Source: Hyphomicrobiales bacterium (GTDB lineage: Bacteria; Pseudomonadota; Alphaproteobacteria; Rhizobiales; Rhizobiaceae). From it: a stretch of DNA of 64,000 nt. A model generated the notes under the pieces. It saw only the letters and a list, made by a program, of their open reading frames with translations. It was not told the origin of the DNA and made no database searches. Of this stretch, positions 18,620-27,160 are shown in pieces. The DNA lies in assembly GCA_900469345.1 (NCBI GenBank), contig UBWZ01000012.1, positions 124,001-188,000 of the forward strand, read 5' to 3'. The translations under genes were made by a program, and so were the position numbers. Numbering within the stretch: position 1 is the first letter of the stretch; every line of letters starts with the position of its first letter.

Positions 18620-18641
18620 ACCAGTCTGGCAACGGACTGGT
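18620..18641 (+). promoter_or_regulatory. Hairpin in the rpsD leader
   Basis: A perfect 7-bp stem ACCAGTC/GACTGGT (18620-18626 with 18635-18641) closes an 8-nt loop. It ends 23 nt before the rpsD start codon and just upstream of the ribosome site. It could be part of an S4-binding autoregulatory leader; this is inference from position only. Confidence 0.4.
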
Positions 18642-18664
18642 CTAACTGTTTGAAGGGAATCACG

Positions 18665-19282
18665 ATGAGCAAGCGCGCATCATCCAAGTACAAAATCGAT
18701 CGCCGTATGGGCGAGAACATCTGGGGCCGCCCGAAGTCGCCGGTTAACCGCCGCGAATACGGTCCTGGCCAGCATGGTCAGCGCCGCAAGGGCAAGCTTT
18801 CCGACTTCGGCGTGCAGCTGCGCGCCAAGCAGAAGCTGAAGGGCTACTACGGCGACCTGCGCGAAAAGCAGTTCCGCGCAACCTACGACGAAGCCAACCG
18901 TCGCAAGGGTGACACCTCGGAGAACCTGATCGGCCTGCTGGAATCGCGTCTCGACGCGATCGTCTATCGCGCCAAGTTCGTTCCGACCGTGTTTGCTGCC
19001 CGTCAGTTCGTCAACCACGGCCACGTCACGGTCAACGGCGTCAAGGTCAACATCGGTTCCTACCGTTGCAAGGCCGGCGATGTGATCGAAGTGCGCCAGA
19101 AGTCGAAGCAGTTGACGACGGTTCTCGAAGCCGTTTCGCTCGCCGAACGCGACGTTCCGGACTACATCGAAGTCGATCACAACAAGATGGTTGCGACCTT
19201 CGCCCGCGTGCCCACCCTGTCCGACGTGCCTTACGCCGTCATCATGGAACCGCAGCTGGTCGTCGAATTCTACTCGCGTTAA
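18665..19282 (+). CDS. rpsD: 30S ribosomal protein S4
   Basis: The 205-aa primary 16S rRNA-binding protein is complete. The N-terminus [20 protein letters not shown] and the S4 RNA-binding domain (about 95-160, [31 protein letters not shown]) are typical of alphaproteobacteria. The start ATG 18665 has a GAAGGGAA ribosome site. Here it is a single-gene unit with its own leader hairpin (18620-18641) and a strong terminator (19316-19345), not part of the alpha operon as in E. coli. Confidence 0.98.
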   Translation: MSKRASSKYKIDRRMGENIWGRPKSPVNRREYGPGQHGQRRKGKLSDFGVQLRAKQKLKGYYGDLREKQFRATYDEANRRKGDTSENLIGLLESRLDAIVYRAKFVPTVFAARQFVNHGHVTVNGVKVNIGSYRCKAGDVIEVRQKSKQLTTVLEAVSLAERDVPDYIEVDHNKMVATFARVPTLSDVPYAVIMEPQLVVEFYSR

Positions 19283-19315
19283 TGGCGTGCCCTTCGGGGC
19301 GCTCCGTTACGATCG

Positions 19316-19345
19316 AAAAAGCCGCGGTTCGCCGCGGCTTTTTTT
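19316..19345 (+). terminator. Terminator after rpsD
   Basis: A GCCGCGG stem with a TTCG tetraloop is flanked by A5 and T7 runs, a textbook intrinsic terminator. It can also act on the minus strand. Confidence 0.9.
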
Positions 19346-19429
19346 ATTGGTCGGTCTGCAGGGCCGGTCTTTGGGCTGGACAAGGCTCAACGACACCTGC
19401 GGCGAATGCCGCAGGTGCACGGGCGATCA

Positions 19430-20917
19430 TCACTGGCCGGCGGCCTTCTTCGGCGCTGCTTGCGCTGCGGCCTCTGCGACCAGGGGATCCTGCGGCTGCG
19501 TCGCCGGAGCGGGGTTGGCCTTGGTGATTTCGCCCATCCGGTTCCAGGCGTCGAGGCCGGCGATCTTGTAGGCTTCGGCGAGCGTCGGATAGTTGAAGGT
19601 ATTTTCGACGAAGTATTCGACCGTACCCTTCAGGTTGAGCACCGCCTGGCCGATATGAACCAGTTCGGTGGCGCCTTCGCCGACGATATGGACGCCCAGC
19701 AGCCGGCGGGTCTTCAGCGAGAATATCAGCTTCAGCAGGCCGCTTTCCAGTCCCATGATGTGTCCGCGCGAGGTTTCCCGGAAGCGGGCGATACCGCATT
19801 CATAGGGAATGCCGCGTTCCTTCATCTCTTCCTCGGTCAGGCCGCAGGTGGAGATTTCCGGCACCGCATAGATGCCGTAGGGGAAGTATTTCTGCGGTTC
19901 CATGCCGATCGCGCCGACGGCGACACGCGCCGCGATCCGGCCCTGTTCCATCGAGGTCGAGGCAAGGCTCGGGAAGCCGACCACGTCGCCGGCGGCGAAG
20001 ATGTGCGGCACGCTTGTCTGGAACGTTTCCGGATTGACCTTCAGGCGTCCGCGGCTGTCCGCGTCGAGGCCCGCCGCGGCAAGATTCAGGGAGTCGGTGG
20101 CGCCGATCCGACCGGCGGCGAACAGAACCATGTCGGTGATGATCCGTCGGCCGCTGTCGACCTGCACGGAGACCTTGCCATCCGGCATCCGTTCGACTTT
20201 TTCAGCCTTCTGGCCAAGCAGCAGCTTCATGTTGCGGTCACGCAGCTGATAGGTGAAGTCCTCGACGATCTCCTTGTCGATGAACTCCAGCATGTTGGGC
20301 TTCGGGTCGATGACGGTGACGGCCGTATCAAGCGCGCTGAAGATGGTGGCGTATTCGATGCCGATGACGCCGGCGCCGATGACCACCATGGAGCGCGGCA
20401 GATCCTGGATCTCCAAAAGTTCGTCGCTGTCGATGACGGTCCTGCCGTCGAACGGGATATAGTCGGGACGGAAGGGCCGGGTGCCGACCGCAAGCAGGAT
20501 GCTTTTCCCTGCAACATGAATGGTTTCGCCGTCATCCTTGAGAATCTGCATCGTGTCCGGCGTGACGAAGCTCGCCTTGCCGCGCAGATGCTGCACGCGA
20601 TTGCGGGAGAACTGGTGCTCGAGCACCTCGACCTCGTGGTCGAGCGTGATCAGCAGGCGGCGGCGCAGGTCCTCGGCGCTGATCTCTGCCTTGACGCGGT
20701 ACGCCTTCCCGTAGAAGCCGCGCTCACGCCAGCCGGAAAGGTTGAGCGCCGTCTCGCGCATCGTCTTCGACGGGATCGTCCCCGTATGCACGGAAACGCC
20801 GCCGACCCGTCGGCCCTGCTCGATCACCACGACCTTCTTGCCAAGCTTGGCGGCCTGGATGGCCGCACGGCGCCCGGCCGGCCCGCTGCCGACGACGATG
20901 AGGTCGTATTCGTTCAT
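19430..20917 (-). CDS. sthA: Si-specific NAD(P)+ transhydrogenase (soluble pyridine nucleotide transhydrogenase)
   Basis: The 495-aa flavoprotein of the dihydrolipoamide-dehydrogenase superfamily exchanges hydride between NADPH and NAD+. FAD motif LIVVGSGPAGRRAAIQAAKLG lies at the N-terminus, the NAD(P) motif VVIGAGVIGIEYATIFSAL lies mid-protein, and the FAD motif PHIFAAGDVVGFPSLAS and a dimerisation domain follow. At the position of the redox cysteines it reads GGVSVHTGTIPSKTM, with no Cys, so it cannot act as a disulphide reductase; this supports the transhydrogenase call. A C-terminal Ala/Pro/Lys tail of about 25 residues is extra. The ATG 20917 has a GGAG site. It is divergent from the GntR gene. 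Confidence 0.9.
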   Translation of the reverse strand: MNEYDLIVVGSGPAGRRAAIQAAKLGKKVVVIEQGRRVGGVSVHTGTIPSKTMRETALNLSGWRERGFYGKAYRVKAEISAEDLRRRLLITLDHEVEVLEHQFSRNRVQHLRGKASFVTPDTMQILKDDGETIHVAGKSILLAVGTRPFRPDYIPFDGRTVIDSDELLEIQDLPRSMVVIGAGVIGIEYATIFSALDTAVTVIDPKPNMLEFIDKEIVEDFTYQLRDRNMKLLLGQKAEKVERMPDGKVSVQVDSGRRIITDMVLFAAGRIGATDSLNLAAAGLDADSRGRLKVNPETFQTSVPHIFAAGDVVGFPSLASTSMEQGRIAARVAVGAIGMEPQKYFPYGIYAVPEISTCGLTEEEMKERGIPYECGIARFRETSRGHIMGLESGLLKLIFSLKTRRLLGVHIVGEGATELVHIGQAVLNLKGTVEYFVENTFNYPTLAEAYKIAGLDAWNRMGEITKANPAPATQPQDPLVAEAAAQAAPKKAAGQ

Positions 20918-21023
20918 GAGGATGCTCCGCTTCAACTCGTGCGCCCAAGGGCTGATTTTCCCCTTTGTAGCACGTTTGTCTAAATGTTTGATTGCAGGTG
21001 GCCAGACCAAGATTTGAGCTATT

Positions 21024-21040
21024 TGCCTACCTCGTAGGCA
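21024..21040. promoter_or_regulatory. Inverted repeat upstream of the GntR gene, candidate operator
   Basis: TGCCTAC, a 3-nt spacer, then GTAGGCA forms a perfect 7-bp inverted repeat in the divergent sthA-gntR intergenic region. Confidence 0.45.
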
Positions 21041-21095
21041 GATGCTCAAAGTGCTCAAAAAACATCTTGACGCTCGTTTGGAAATGCCTTCCACT

Positions 21096-21116
21096 GCACC
21101 AATTGGGAATTGGTGC
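21096..21116. promoter_or_regulatory. Perfect 9-bp inverted repeat at the GntR start, candidate autoregulatory operator
   Basis: GCACCAATT (21096-21104), spacer GGG, AATTGGTGC (21108-21116). It ends 4 nt before ATG 21121 and occupies the place of the ribosome site. A dimeric GntR/FCD regulator would fit such a palindrome. A translational hairpin is the alternative. Confidence 0.55.
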
Positions 21117-21120
21117 GGCA

Positions 21121-21861
21121 ATGGTACAGCATCTGGCAAGCGTTTCATCTGACAATTCGAACTACGCGCTGGGTCGTCTGCGGGAGCTTCTGCGTGCCGG
21201 AGAACTCGGCGCCGACGGACGCCTGCCGACGGAACGCGCGCTGGCCGAGATGCTGAACGTCGGTCGGCGGGCCGTCCGCCGAGCGCTGGAGGTGCTGGAG
21301 GCCGAGGGGCTGGTCTGGCGTCGACAGGGGTCCGGCACCTTTGTCGGCGAACGACCAGACCGCTGGCACGACCAGCTGGACGATCTCGTCGCGGGAACGG
21401 ATTTCATGGAGATCATGGAAGTCCGACTGCGCATCGAGCCGCAGCTGGCGCAGCTTGCGGCCATGCGCGCCAAGCCTGCCGACATCGCCCGCATGCGCGA
21501 CCTTGCCGCCAAGATCCTCGACAGCGAGGACGCCGACGCCCGGGAATTGTGGGACGGCGCACTGCATCGCCAGATCGCCCAGAGCGCCGGCAACCGGCTG
21601 TTCCTTTCCATCTTCGATGTCGTCAACCGCGTGCGGCAGGATGAAGCCTGGCAGGCGATCCGCGAGCGCGCCCGTATCTCCGCAAACACCGTCAGCGTCT
21701 CGCTCGCGCAGCACATGGGGATCATCGATGCCATCGAGGCGCGCGATCCGGCCAGGGCAGGGGAAGCAATGCGTCAGCATCTCCTGATGCTTCAGGAACG
21801 GCTGATCCGCGCCACGTCGCTTGAGGCAGGCCAGGGGGACGCCTTGAGCGAGGCCTCTTGA
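21121..21861 (+). CDS. GntR-family transcriptional regulator, FCD subclass
   Basis: The 246-aa protein has an N-terminal winged helix (about 15-80). It shows the GntR signature GRLPTERALAEMLNVGRRAVRRALEVLEAEGLVWRRQGSGTFVG. The helical FCD ligand-binding domain (about 100-230) includes EVRLRIEPQLAQLAAMRA, a metal-binding DGALHRQIAQSAGN-type segment and QHMGIIDAIEARDPARAGEAMRQHL. FCD proteins usually sense organic or amino acids. It heads the ABC transporter/GGT cluster that starts 70 nt downstream and most likely controls it. Two palindromes lie in its upstream region. No clear Shine-Dalgarno precedes ATG 21121. Confidence 0.9.
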   Translation: MVQHLASVSSDNSNYALGRLRELLRAGELGADGRLPTERALAEMLNVGRRAVRRALEVLEAEGLVWRRQGSGTFVGERPDRWHDQLDDLVAGTDFMEIMEVRLRIEPQLAQLAAMRAKPADIARMRDLAAKILDSEDADARELWDGALHRQIAQSAGNRLFLSIFDVVNRVRQDEAWQAIRERARISANTVSVSLAQHMGIIDAIEARDPARAGEAMRQHLLMLQERLIRATSLEAGQGDALSEAS

Positions 21862-21931
21862 AAATACCAGTTTGCCGGTGATCCGGCCAATAACAACAAG
21901 ACAACCGAGAAATCAGACCAGAGGACAGACA

Positions 21932-23440
21932 ATGAAACGGATGACCAGACTGACTTCCACGCTGCTGGCCGGCGTGCTGCTTGCTTTCCCGGCGCTCTCG
22001 AGCGAACTGCGGATCGGCCTCAACGACGACGCCGACGTGCTCGACCCCGCCCAGTCCCGCACGTTCGTCGGCCGTATCGTCTACACGGCGATGTGCGACA
22101 AGCTGGTCGACATTTCGCAAGACATGAAGATCGTCCCGCAGCTCGCCACCGAATGGGCCTGGTCCGAGGGCGGCAAGGTGCTGACCATGAAGCTGCGCCA
22201 GGGCGTCAAGTTCCATGACGAGACGCCCTTCAACGCCGAGGCCGTCGTCTACACCATCCAGCGCAACATGACGCTGCCGGAATCGCGCCGCAAGAGCGAG
22301 CTGTCGTCGGTCGAAAAGGTCGAGGCGAGCGGCGAGTACGAGGTCAAGTTCACGCTCAAGTCGCCCGACGTGACGCTGCTGGCCCAGCTTTCGGATCGCG
22401 CCGGCGCGATCGTCTCGCCCAAGGCCGCCAAGGAGCTCGGCGCCAACTTCGGCAGCCATCCGGTTTGCGCCGGCCCGTTCAAGTTCGTCGAGCGGATCCA
22501 GCAGGACCGCATCGTGCTCGAAAAGTTCGCCGACTATTGGGACAAGGACAAGGTGCTCGTCGACAAGGTCACCTACCTGCCCATTCCCGACACCACGGTA
22601 AAGCTCGCAAATCTGCGCTCCGGCGATCTCGACATTGCCGAGCGCATTTCGCCCTCCGACGCCGAATCCGTAAAGAACGACCCGGCTCTTACCTATGCCG
22701 ACGTTATCGGTCCCGGCTACATGGCCATGTACGTCAACATCGCCAACGGCGCCCGTGCCGACAATCCGCTCGGCAAGGACAAGCGCCTGCGTCAGGCCTT
22801 CTCGCTCGCCATCGACCGCGAGGCAATCAGCCAGATCGTCTTTGAGGGGACGGCCATGGCCGGAAACCAGCCGTTCCCGCCGTCGAGCCCGTGGTTCGAC
22901 AAGGACATTCCCGTTCCGGCACGGGACATCGAAAAGGCCAAGCAGCTGATGAAGGAGGCGGGCCACGAGACGCTCGACATCGAGCTCCAGCATGCCAACA
23001 ACACCACCCAGACGCAGATGATGCAGGTCATCCAGTCCATGGTAGCGGAGGCCGGCTTCAACGTGACGCTGAAGGCGACCGAGTTTGCCACGCTGCTCGA
23101 TGAACAGACGCGCGGCAACTATCAGATCAGCCGCTCCGATTGGTCCGGCCGCATCGATCCGGATGGCAACATTCACCAGTTCATCACCTGCAAGGGTGGC
23201 ATCAACGACGTGAAATACTGCAATCCGGAAGTCGACAAGCTTCTCAATGAAGCCCGCACCTCCACGGACGAGGCGGTTCGCAAGCACAATTACGATGCCG
23301 CCGCCGCCATCCTCAACGACGACATGCCGATCATCTATCTCGGCCACCAGCCCTATGCCTACGCCATCTCCAAGAAGGTGTCCGGCTTTGCGCCGTCGCC
23401 GGATGGCATGATCCGTCTGCTGGGCGTCGCCAAGAAGTAA
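21932..23440 (+). CDS. Peptide ABC transporter substrate-binding protein (family 5, DppA/OppA-like)
   Basis: The 502-aa protein has a signal peptide (KRMTRLTSTLLAGVLLAFPALSS). A full SBP_bac_5 domain follows: LNDDADVLDPAQSRTFVGRIVYTAMCDKLVD, then the family block TMKLRQGVKFHDETPFNAEAVVYTIQR and RLRQAFSLAIDREAISQIVFEGTA. No lipobox is visible, so it should be free in the periplasm. It is the first gene of the transporter and is followed by permeases, a gamma-glutamyltransferase and a dual ATPase. The ligand is inferred from context to be a gamma-glutamyl compound or short peptide. The ATG 21932 has a GAGGA site. Confidence 0.92.
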   Translation: MKRMTRLTSTLLAGVLLAFPALSSELRIGLNDDADVLDPAQSRTFVGRIVYTAMCDKLVDISQDMKIVPQLATEWAWSEGGKVLTMKLRQGVKFHDETPFNAEAVVYTIQRNMTLPESRRKSELSSVEKVEASGEYEVKFTLKSPDVTLLAQLSDRAGAIVSPKAAKELGANFGSHPVCAGPFKFVERIQQDRIVLEKFADYWDKDKVLVDKVTYLPIPDTTVKLANLRSGDLDIAERISPSDAESVKNDPALTYADVIGPGYMAMYVNIANGARADNPLGKDKRLRQAFSLAIDREAISQIVFEGTAMAGNQPFPPSSPWFDKDIPVPARDIEKAKQLMKEAGHETLDIELQHANNTTQTQMMQVIQSMVAEAGFNVTLKATEFATLLDEQTRGNYQISRSDWSGRIDPDGNIHQFITCKGGINDVKYCNPEVDKLLNEARTSTDEAVRKHNYDAAAAILNDDMPIIYLGHQPYAYAISKKVSGFAPSPDGMIRLLGVAKK

Positions 23441-23516
23441 GCCTTGCGCTGTGCGCCGGGCCGTGCGGACACACCGCGCGGCCCGGGCAAGCCCGCAACC
23501 AGATAAAGGCGATGTC

Positions 23517-24464
23517 ATGCCTGTCTACATCGGCAAGCGGCTGCTGGTCGCAATCCCGACCCTGCTGATCATCTCGATCTTCGTGTTCTCGCTGCAGAAA
23601 CTCCTGCCGGGCGATCCGATCCTTGCCATGGCCGGCGAGGAGCGCGACCCCGCCACCCTCGAATTCCTGCGCGCCAAATATCATCTCAACGATCCGATCA
23701 TCCTCCAGTACTTCGCCTGGCTGGGCGGCATTCTGGTCGGGGATTTCGGAATATCGCTGCGCACCAACCAGCCAGTGCTCGAACTGATCGGCCAGAAGCT
23801 GCCGGTGACGATCCAGCTTGCGGTCATGGCGATGTTCTTCGCCATGGTGATCGGCATCCCGATCGGCATCCTGGCGGCGGTCAAGAAGAACACCTGGATC
23901 GACTATGTCGCCAACATCGTCGCGCTGACCGGCCTGTCGATCCCGAACTTCTGGCTCGGCATCATGCTCATCCTGCTGGTCTCGGTGAAGCTTGGATGGC
24001 TGCCCGCCTCCGGATACGAATCGATCTTCGTTGATCCCGTGCGCTCGTTGCAGACCATGGTCATGCCGGCCTTCGTGCTCGGCAATGCGCTGGCTGCGAC
24101 GCTGATGCGTCACACCCGTTCGGCGATGGTGGGCGTGATGAGCGCCGACTACATCCGCACCGCGCGGGCGAAAGGCCTGTCGCCACGCGAGATCATCCTC
24201 TCCCACAGTTTTCGCAACGCGTTGCTGCCGGTGGTGACCCTGCTTGCCCTCCTGTTTGGCGAGCTTCTGGCCGGCGCCGTCCTGACCGAGCAGATCTTCA
24301 CCATTCCCGGCTTCGGCAAGATGACCGTCGATGCCGTCTTCAACCGCGATTACGCCGTGGTGCAGGGCATCGTTCTATGCACGGCGGTCGGCTTCATCCT
24401 CATGAACCTGCTTGCCGATGTCGCCTACGTCCTTCTCAACCCACGCCTGAGGGCCACCCTATGA
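23517..24464 (+). CDS. Peptide ABC transporter permease (DppB-like)
   Basis: The 315-aa inner membrane protein has about six helices. The N-terminal helix YIGKRLLVAIPTLLIISIFVFSLQKLLPGDP is typical of DppB/OppB. The binding-protein-dependent transport loop is ADYIRTARAKGLSPREIILSHSFRNALLPVV. It follows the binding-protein gene by 76 nt, and its stop codon overlaps the next start codon (ATGA), so it is coupled to the second permease. Confidence 0.93.
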   Translation: MPVYIGKRLLVAIPTLLIISIFVFSLQKLLPGDPILAMAGEERDPATLEFLRAKYHLNDPIILQYFAWLGGILVGDFGISLRTNQPVLELIGQKLPVTIQLAVMAMFFAMVIGIPIGILAAVKKNTWIDYVANIVALTGLSIPNFWLGIMLILLVSVKLGWLPASGYESIFVDPVRSLQTMVMPAFVLGNALAATLMRHTRSAMVGVMSADYIRTARAKGLSPREIILSHSFRNALLPVVTLLALLFGELLAGAVLTEQIFTIPGFGKMTVDAVFNRDYAVVQGIVLCTAVGFILMNLLADVAYVLLNPRLRATL

Positions 24465-25333
24465 CGGCCGTCGACCAGAGCCTTCCAGTCCCGGTGAAGC
24501 GCGAACAGAGCCGCGCCTGGCGCAAGATGAAGCGCAACCGCAGCGCCCTGTTCGGGCTGTGCATCGTTGCCTTCTTTGCCCTGCTTGCGCTGGCCGCGCC
24601 GCTTCTGCCCATCCCCGATCCGGTCGCCACGAGCTGGTCGGCGATCCGCAAGGCGCCCTCGGCGGCACACTGGCTCGGCACCGACGATCTCGGGCGCGAC
24701 ATTCTCGCCCGGATGATCTGGGGCGCGCGCGCCTCGCTGATGGCCGGCGTGTTCTCGGTGGCGATCGCCGTCTGCATCGGCGTTCCCTTCGGCCTCGTTG
24801 CCGGCTATTTCGGCGGCTGGGTGGACATGGTGATCTCGCGTGTCACGGAAGCCCTGCTCGCCATGCCCTTCCTGATCATGGCGATTGCGCTCGCAGCCTT
24901 TCTCGGCCCGAGCCTGACCAATGCGATGATCGCCATCGGCGTTTCGGCAACGCCGCTGTTCATCCGCCTGTCGCGCGGCCAGGTCCTGGCAGTCAAGACG
25001 GAAGACTACGTGGAAGGTGCGCGCGCCGTCGGTCTCAATCACGTCGAGATCATGACCCGCTACATTCTTCCCAACATCGTCGCCCCGATCATCGTCCAGG
25101 CGACCCTGACGATCGCCACCGCCATCATTGCCGAGGCAAGCCTTTCCTTCCTCGGCCTCGGCCAGCAACCGCCGTCGCCCTCCTGGGGGTCGATGCTGAA
25201 CGTCGCGAAGAATTTCCTCAGCCAGGCGCCGTGGATGGCGATGTGGCCGGGAGCGGCGATCTTTCTGGTCGTCATCGGTTTCAACCTTCTCGGCGACGGG
25301 CTGCGCGATGCGCTCGACCCCCGCGAGGCCTGA
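24461..25333 (+). CDS. Peptide ABC transporter permease (DppC-like)
   Basis: The 290-aa protein has an N-terminal cytoplasmic stretch, the first helix about residues 30-50, and a DppC-type periplasmic motif HWLGTDDLGRDILARMIWGARASL. The coupling loop is EDYVEGARAVGLNHVEIMTRYILPNIVAPIIV. It ends with GFNLLGDGLRDALDPRE, a conserved C-terminal signature of this subfamily. It starts within the stop of the preceding permease and pairs with it to form the channel. Confidence 0.93.
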   Translation: MTAVDQSLPVPVKREQSRAWRKMKRNRSALFGLCIVAFFALLALAAPLLPIPDPVATSWSAIRKAPSAAHWLGTDDLGRDILARMIWGARASLMAGVFSVAIAVCIGVPFGLVAGYFGGWVDMVISRVTEALLAMPFLIMAIALAAFLGPSLTNAMIAIGVSATPLFIRLSRGQVLAVKTEDYVEGARAVGLNHVEIMTRYILPNIVAPIIVQATLTIATAIIAEASLSFLGLGQQPPSPSWGSMLNVAKNFLSQAPWMAMWPGAAIFLVVIGFNLLGDGLRDALDPREA

Positions 25334-25373
25334 GCGGCCGGCCGAAGCCTGACTGTCAAAAGGAATTTCGAAA

Positions 25374-27158
25374 ATGACTGATTTCACCACACGGCCGGAA
25401 ATTCTCGGCACGTTCGGCGTCGTGACCTCGACCCACTGGATCGCCTCGGCGGTCGGCATGGCGATCCTGGAAAAGGGCGGCAATGCCTTCGACGCCGCGG
25501 TCGCCTCCGGCTTCGTGCTGCAGATCGTCGAACCGCACCTGTGCGGCCCGGGCGGCGACATGCCGGCCGTCTTCTATTCGAAGAAGACCGACAAGGTCGA
25601 GGTCATCTGCGCTCAGGGACCTGCACCCGCCGGCGCCACCATCGAGCACTACACCTCCGAAGGCCTGAAGCTGATTCCGGGCGACGGCCTGCTGGCGACG
25701 GTCATTCCGGGCGCCTTCGACGGCTGGATGCTGATGCTGCGCGACTATGGCACGATGAGCGTGCGCGAGGTCCTGGAGCCGGCTATCTACTACGCCGAGC
25801 AGGGGCATCCGACGCTGCCGCGGGTTTCGGCGACCATCAAGGGCCTGGCTGACTTCTTCGAAAAGGAGTGGCCGACCTCCCACGAGACCTGGCTGCCGGG
25901 CGGTTCGGCACCCGAGCCGCATTCTTCGTTCAAGAACCCGGTGCTGGCCGAGACCTGGAAGCGCATCGTGTCCGAATCGGAAGCGAGGACCGGGCGTGAA
26001 AACCAGATCGAGGCGGCCCGCGACGCCTTTTACCGCGGCTTCGTCGCCGAGGCGATCGACACCTACCTGAAGACGACAGAGGTCATGGATGCGAGCGGCA
26101 TCCGGCACAAGGGCGTGCTGACGGCACAGGACATGGCCGGCTGGAGCGCCACGATCGAGGCGCCGCAGACGTTCGACTATCACGACTGGACGGTCGCCAA
26201 GACGCCTGCCTGGGGGCAGGGGCCGGTTCTGCTGCAGTCGCTCGCGCTGCTGAAGGGCTTTGATCTGGCCGCCATGGATCCGGCCGGTCCGGATTTCGTG
26301 CACACCGTCGTCGAGGCGATGAAGCTCGCCTTCGCCGACCGCGAAGTCTATTACGGCGACCCCGAATTTGGCCAGATCCCGACCGAGTATTTGCTCTCGG
26401 ACGGCTACAACGACGACCGCCGCAAGCTGATCGGTGCGCAGGCCTCACTCGAGCTCCGGCCCGGCAGCGTGCCCGGTTACGAGCGCCAGCTGGACGCGAC
26501 CATGGCGATGCTCGCCGAGATGAGCGGCACCGGCACGGTCTACGAGCCGACCATGTCGCATCTGACCGAAAAGCGCGGCGACACGGTGCATATCGACGTC
26601 ATCGACCGCTGGGGCAACATGGTCTCGACCACGCCGTCAGGCGGCTGGCTGCAGTCGTCGCCGATCGTACCGGGGCTGGGCTTTGCGCTGAACTCCCGCG
26701 CCCAGATGTTCTGGCTGAAGGATGGCCTGCCGACGTCGCTCGCACCCGGCAAGCGTCCCCGCACCACGCTGACCCCGTCGCTGGCGCTTCATCAGGGGCG
26801 GCCGAGCATGGTTTTCGGCACGCCCGGCGGCGACCAGCAGGACCAGTGGCAGCTGCCGTTCTTCCTGCGCTACGTGCACCACGGCAAGAACCTGCAGGCG
26901 TCGATCGACATGCCGCTGTTCCACACCTCGCATTTTCCCGGTTCGTTCTACCCGCGCACCAGCTCGCCGGGCGAGATCATGGTGGAAGCCAATATCGGTG
27001 CGCAGACGCTGGATGAACTGCGCCGTCGCGGCCACAAGGTGACGGTCGCGGATGAATGGACGGTCGGGCGCCTGACGGCGGCACGCCGTGATGCCGATGG
27101 TCTGCTCCGGGCAGCGGCGACGCCGCGGCTGATGCAGGCCTATGCGGTGGGACGCTGA
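25374..27158 (+). CDS. Gamma-glutamyltransferase family protein, apparently cytoplasmic
   Basis: The 594-aa Ntn-hydrolase-like protein shows N-terminal family blocks ([39 protein letters not shown]). The predicted self-processing threonine lies in [26 protein letters not shown] (about residue 405), and [32 protein letters not shown] follows. No signal peptide is visible, unlike E. coli Ggt, so the enzyme should act on imported substrate in the cytoplasm. Its position between permease and ATPase genes of one operon supports this. The precise substrate (glutathione, another gamma-glutamyl amide, or a cephalosporin-acylase-like substrate) is not known. Confidence 0.88.
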   Translation: MTDFTTRPEILGTFGVVTSTHWIASAVGMAILEKGGNAFDAAVASGFVLQIVEPHLCGPGGDMPAVFYSKKTDKVEVICAQGPAPAGATIEHYTSEGLKLIPGDGLLATVIPGAFDGWMLMLRDYGTMSVREVLEPAIYYAEQGHPTLPRVSATIKGLADFFEKEWPTSHETWLPGGSAPEPHSSFKNPVLAETWKRIVSESEARTGRENQIEAARDAFYRGFVAEAIDTYLKTTEVMDASGIRHKGVLTAQDMAGWSATIEAPQTFDYHDWTVAKTPAWGQGPVLLQSLALLKGFDLAAMDPAGPDFVHTVVEAMKLAFADREVYYGDPEFGQIPTEYLLSDGYNDDRRKLIGAQASLELRPGSVPGYERQLDATMAMLAEMSGTGTVYEPTMSHLTEKRGDTVHIDVIDRWGNMVSTTPSGGWLQSSPIVPGLGFALNSRAQMFWLKDGLPTSLAPGKRPRTTLTPSLALHQGRPSMVFGTPGGDQQDQWQLPFFLRYVHHGKNLQASIDMPLFHTSHFPGSFYPRTSSPGEIMVEANIGAQTLDELRRRGHKVTVADEWTVGRLTAARRDADGLLRAAATPRLMQAYAVGR

Positions 27159-27160
27159 TC

